Shown here: positions 61,575-64,000 of the stretch, one piece after another | Layout of the letters: the number at the start of each line of letters is the position of its first letter | Position numbering within the stretch: the first letter of the stretch is position 1 | Assembly (NCBI RefSeq): GCF_049446075.1 | Contig: NZ_JBMSEB010000003.1 | Coordinates: 248,001-312,000 of the forward strand | Direction: 5' to 3' | Source: Humibacter sp049446075 | GTDB lineage: Bacteria > Actinomycetota > Actinomycetes > Actinomycetales > Microbacteriaceae | Length of the DNA: 64,000 nt | Made by a program: the position numbers and the translations under genes | Notes under the pieces: generated by a model | Databases searched by the model: none | Told to the model about the DNA's origin: nothing | What the model saw: the letters and a program-made list of their open reading frames with translations, nothing else

Positions 61575-62753
61575 TCACTCGGATGTCGCGCTCGTTGCCT
61601 GGCGGTCGAACAGCGGACGTAGCTTGTTCTCGAACATCGAGAGGGCCGCGCCGATAGCCATGTGCATATCGAGATACTGATAGGTGCCCAGGCGTCCGCC
61701 AAAGAACACGTGATGTTCCGAGGCGCCAAGCTCACGATAGGCAAGAAGGCGAGCTCGGTCATCAGGAGTGTTGACCGGGTAGTACGGCTCGTCCTCGGTT
61801 AGCGCGAACCGCGAGTACTCCCGCATGATGACGGTCTTTTCTGGGTTGTAGTCCCTCTCCGGATGGAAGTGCCTGAACTCGTGGATGCGTGTGTACGGCA
61901 CGTCGAGGTCTGCGTAGTTCATGACAGACGTTCCTTGGTAGTCACCGACGTCGAGGACCTCGCGCTCGAAGTCGAGTGTTCTCCACGAGAGCGGACCTTC
62001 GGAATACTCGAAGTAGCGGTCTACCGGGCCGGTGTACACGACCGGAATGGACCCAATAGCTGCGCTCTTATTGAAGGGTGTTGCTGCATCGAAGAAGTCG
62101 GTATTGAGCAACACGTCTATCTTGGGATGATCCGCCATACGGTTGAGCCACGCCGTGTACCCCTCAACGGGCAGCCCCTCATAGGTGTCGTTGAAGTACC
62201 GATTGTCATAGGTGTATCGGACCGGCAGCCGGCTGATGACCTCGGCGGGCAAGTTCGTCGGATCGGTTTGCCATTGTTTTGCCGTGTAATCACGAACGAA
62301 CGCTTCGTACAGGGGGCGCCCGATGAGCGATATCGCCTTATCTTCCAGGTTCGATATCTCCCCTGAAGAGTTCTCCGCCGCATGGCTGGCAACAAGCTCG
62401 CGAGCCTGGCTCGGTGAGTATGCCGAGCGGAAGAACTGGTTAATCGTCCCAAGGTTTATAGGTAGCGGAAATGCTTCGCCGCGATGCGTCGTATACACAC
62501 GGTGCTGATAAGCCGTGAACTTCGCGAACCGGTTGACGTACGACCAGACCGTTTTGTTCGACGTGTGAAACAGATGGGCTCCGTAGCGGTGGATCTCGAT
62601 GCCCGTCTCCGGCTCGACCTCGCTGTAGGCGTTGCCGCCGATGTGGGCCCTGCGGTCGATGACCGCCACACGCAGACCGAGCTCTTGTGCGCAGCGTTCG
62701 GCAACCGTGAGCCCGAAGAATCCAGACCCAACTACCAGAAGGTCATAGTCCAT
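61575..62753 (-). CDS. glf: UDP-galactopyranose mutase
   Basis: This 392-aa flavoenzyme converts UDP-galactopyranose to UDP-galactofuranose, the donor for Galf-containing wall or surface glycans. The FAD-binding VVGSGFFGLTVAERCAQE lies at residues 7-24, RAHIGGNAYSE near 34-44 and HRYGAHLFHTSNKTVWSYVNRF near 55-76. The C-terminal GRLGTYQYLDMHMAIGAAL is the other hallmark. GAGAGGAA 8 nt before ATG 62753 supports the start; a further ATG at 62771 has none. GalE in the same window can supply its substrate. Confidence 0.96.
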   Translation of the reverse strand: MDYDLLVVGSGFFGLTVAERCAQELGLRVAVIDRRAHIGGNAYSEVEPETGIEIHRYGAHLFHTSNKTVWSYVNRFAKFTAYQHRVYTTHRGEAFPLPINLGTINQFFRSAYSPSQARELVASHAAENSSGEISNLEDKAISLIGRPLYEAFVRDYTAKQWQTDPTNLPAEVISRLPVRYTYDNRYFNDTYEGLPVEGYTAWLNRMADHPKIDVLLNTDFFDAATPFNKSAAIGSIPVVYTGPVDRYFEYSEGPLSWRTLDFEREVLDVGDYQGTSVMNYADLDVPYTRIHEFRHFHPERDYNPEKTVIMREYSRFALTEDEPYYPVNTPDDRARLLAYRELGASEHHVFFGGRLGTYQYLDMHMAIGAALSMFENKLRPLFDRQATSATSE

Positions 62754-62878
62754 TCGGCGAGTTCCTCTCAAAGACTAAGTGCAAGCTGAGCACGTACCAG
62801 GGTACAGACCGCTTCCGTGACGACGATGACGACGATGGGCCGCCCATGGGTGGTCTCGCAACGCAAGCCGCTGGCCTC

Positions 62879-63721
62879 TTAGTCATTCGGCGATACCTTG
62901 CGAACGCTGATCTTCCGATAGACCAATCGGCGCACGGTGGTGGGAACGAAGCGGTACCCACCCCGTACGACGACGTTTCGGATGAATTGGGCCAAGCTCG
63001 TGAAGCGTTCCCGTCGAAGCACGACCTGCAGCTGGACTTCACTGCTGAAGAGTTTCCACCCTCCCCTGCGGTGGTAGGCACCGGCATCGATTCGATACAT
63101 CACTAAGGGATCCGTCAGATTTTCGGCCCGCGCTCCATGTTGGATCATGCGCGCGAACAGCCAATAGTCCTCCATGAGCCGGAGTTCACGGTATCCGCCC
63201 GCATCCAGCACGGCGGATTTTCGGTAAACAACGGTCGGATGGTTGAACGGGTCCTTGAACCGCGCGGAACGAGCGATCGTTTCGGCGCCCGAGGGGGGGA
63301 CGCGTCGACCCCAGACCTTACCGTCCTCATCAAACTCGAGCATCCCCGACCCGACCAGGTCATATCCTGATTCCAGCAGGGGAATCTGGCGCTCGAAACG
63401 TTGGGGCAACGAGATGTCGTCGGCATCCATTCGGGCGATGAACTCGTTCTTGCAGGCAGCAAGTCCCATCGTAAGCGCCTTGGCCAGGCCTACGTTTTTA
63501 TGGAGAACCACGAGGTTGACTGGCACGAGCGAGCTTTGAACGACCGATCTGATGGCGCGCGCCAGGCCATCAGGGACGGGCCCATCCTGTACCAGGACGA
63601 CCTCCGCGGGAGTTCTCGTTTGGTCGGTGACCGCGCTCTGGAAGGCCCGGAGGAAGTGCGCAGCGCGGTCTGCGTGGTAGACGGGGAGCAAGAGCGAAAA
63701 CGGCTGACCAGATTCCGTCAT
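62879..63721 (-). CDS. Family 2 glycosyltransferase
   Basis: This 280-aa GT-A glycosyltransferase has SLLLPVYHADRAAHFLRAFQSA at the start, VVLVQDGPVPDGL, the metal-binding EFIARMDADDISLPQRFERQ (DADD near residues 97-100) and RLMEDYWLFARMIQ as the likely catalytic-base region. It resembles amylovoran- or WaaE-type transferases, and the sugar is unknown. Its ATG overlaps the stop of the gene to its right by 4 nt (ATGA), so it is translated as part of an operon entering from outside the window. Confidence 0.88.
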   Translation of the reverse strand: MTESGQPFSLLLPVYHADRAAHFLRAFQSAVTDQTRTPAEVVLVQDGPVPDGLARAIRSVVQSSLVPVNLVVLHKNVGLAKALTMGLAACKNEFIARMDADDISLPQRFERQIPLLESGYDLVGSGMLEFDEDGKVWGRRVPPSGAETIARSARFKDPFNHPTVVYRKSAVLDAGGYRELRLMEDYWLFARMIQHGARAENLTDPLVMYRIDAGAYHRRGGWKLFSSEVQLQVVLRRERFTSLAQFIRNVVVRGGYRFVPTTVRRLVYRKISVRKVSPND

Positions 63722-64000
63722 AGGGCGGACTTGGCTCTCGATTCCAGCCGCTCAACAGCGTCGGCCCGTACACCGTACGCATCGAGTGCTACGGAGTTGG
63801 GCGCTGGCCTCGTTTTGATCCCCTGCCTTAAGCCATCGACCAGACCCCGGCGCAATACTGCCCTGTCGTGAGAACGGACGAACGTGCGAAGCCAACGCAA
63901 CAGGGTGGAAACCAGATAGATCGCCTTCTCGCCGACAGAGAGCGACCGCGAGTGGGCAAGCATCCAGATCTTGTTCCGTACTTCGAATAGGAATCGTGCC
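63718..64000 (-). CDS. C-terminal part of a glycosyltransferase (rhamnosyl/galactofuranosyl GT2-like), runs off the window
   Basis: The frame is open through the right edge; 93 residues are visible. The segment FEVRNKIWMLAHSRSLSVGEKAIYL, then LLRWLRTFVRSHDRAVLRRGLVDGLRQGI, resembles the C-terminal tail of actinobacterial GT2 rhamnosyl- or galactofuranosyltransferases, after the catalytic domain. The catalytic part is outside the window, so the call rests on this tail and on its operon with the next GT2 gene (4-nt overlap). Confidence 0.65.
   Translation of the reverse strand, partial: ARFLFEVRNKIWMLAHSRSLSVGEKAIYLVSTLLRWLRTFVRSHDRAVLRRGLVDGLRQGIKTRPAPNSVALDAYGVRADAVERLESRAKSAL

Overview
The window is GC-rich chromosomal DNA of an actinobacterium, most likely Microbacteriaceae (Leifsonia-like). 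The signs are the fused 2-oxoglutarate decarboxylase Kgd, two WhiB proteins, MtrAB-LpqB, a SigH/RsrA pair, frequent start codons 6-8 nt downstream of a TANNNT element with no Shine-Dalgarno sequence, and a strikingly common GGATGCC/GGCATCC oligomer. Gene order between about 3 and 48 kb follows, from memory, the Mycobacterium tuberculosis blocks around Rv3219-Rv3260 and Rv3689-Rv3695, so most of it is conserved actinobacterial backbone. No rRNA, tRNA, CRISPR array, insertion sequence or prophage was seen.

Layout. 1-3.1 kb: 3' part of kgd with a strong terminator. 3.3-7.6 kb: zinc anti-sigma factor and SigH-type sigma factor (minus strand), divergent from aroA-rsgA-bcp. 7.6-11 kb: hydrolase, small membrane protein, whiB1 and the sensor kinase pdtaS. 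11-15 kb: CpaE-like ATPase with a SAF-domain protein, an excisionase-type HTH protein, an unknown protein and an Rv3235-family protein. 15-18.9 kb: a large secreted GH35 beta-galactosidase, probably accessory, with its own promoter and a LacI-like operator. 18.9-28.2 kb (minus strand): secA, hpf, comF, lpqB, mtrB, mtrA. 28.5-37 kb: an envelope module of unknown function (Gln/Trp-repeat membrane protein, DUF4129, DUF4350, MoxR ATPase, DUF58, SpoIIM-like, RDD) with an aquaporin inside it. 37-49 kb: ahcY, DUF3499, zincin-like protein, DUF5719, a membrane-fused glycosyltransferase, whiB2, galE, manA and an acyl-CoA dehydrogenase, with several intergenic palindromic repeats. 49-64 kb: a surface-polysaccharide locus with two O-antigen-ligase-like proteins, a membrane glycosyltransferase, a flippase, GT2 and GT4 glycosyltransferases, an acyltransferase, a Wzm/Wzt exporter and UDP-galactopyranose mutase, running off the right edge.

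How the genes fit together. galE and glf would supply UDP-galactose and UDP-galactofuranose, and manA mannose phosphates, to the glycosyltransferases. Wzm/Wzt or the flippase would export the glycan. SigH-RsrA, WhiB1, PdtaS and MtrAB-LpqB form a dense set of envelope and redox stress regulators. The sequence from about 52 to 64 kb has almost none of the GGATGCC oligomers that fill the rest, which suggests a horizontally acquired or serotype-variable segment.

I found no convincing wholly new defence or mobile system. The most unusual signals are the two possible SigH starts, the oligomer bias and its sharp loss near 52 kb, two families of intergenic palindromes, the nested repeats with an orphan DtxR-like box between RDD and ahcY, the hairpin against the whiB2 Shine-Dalgarno sequence, and the uncharacterised MoxR-DUF58-SpoIIM-RDD module.
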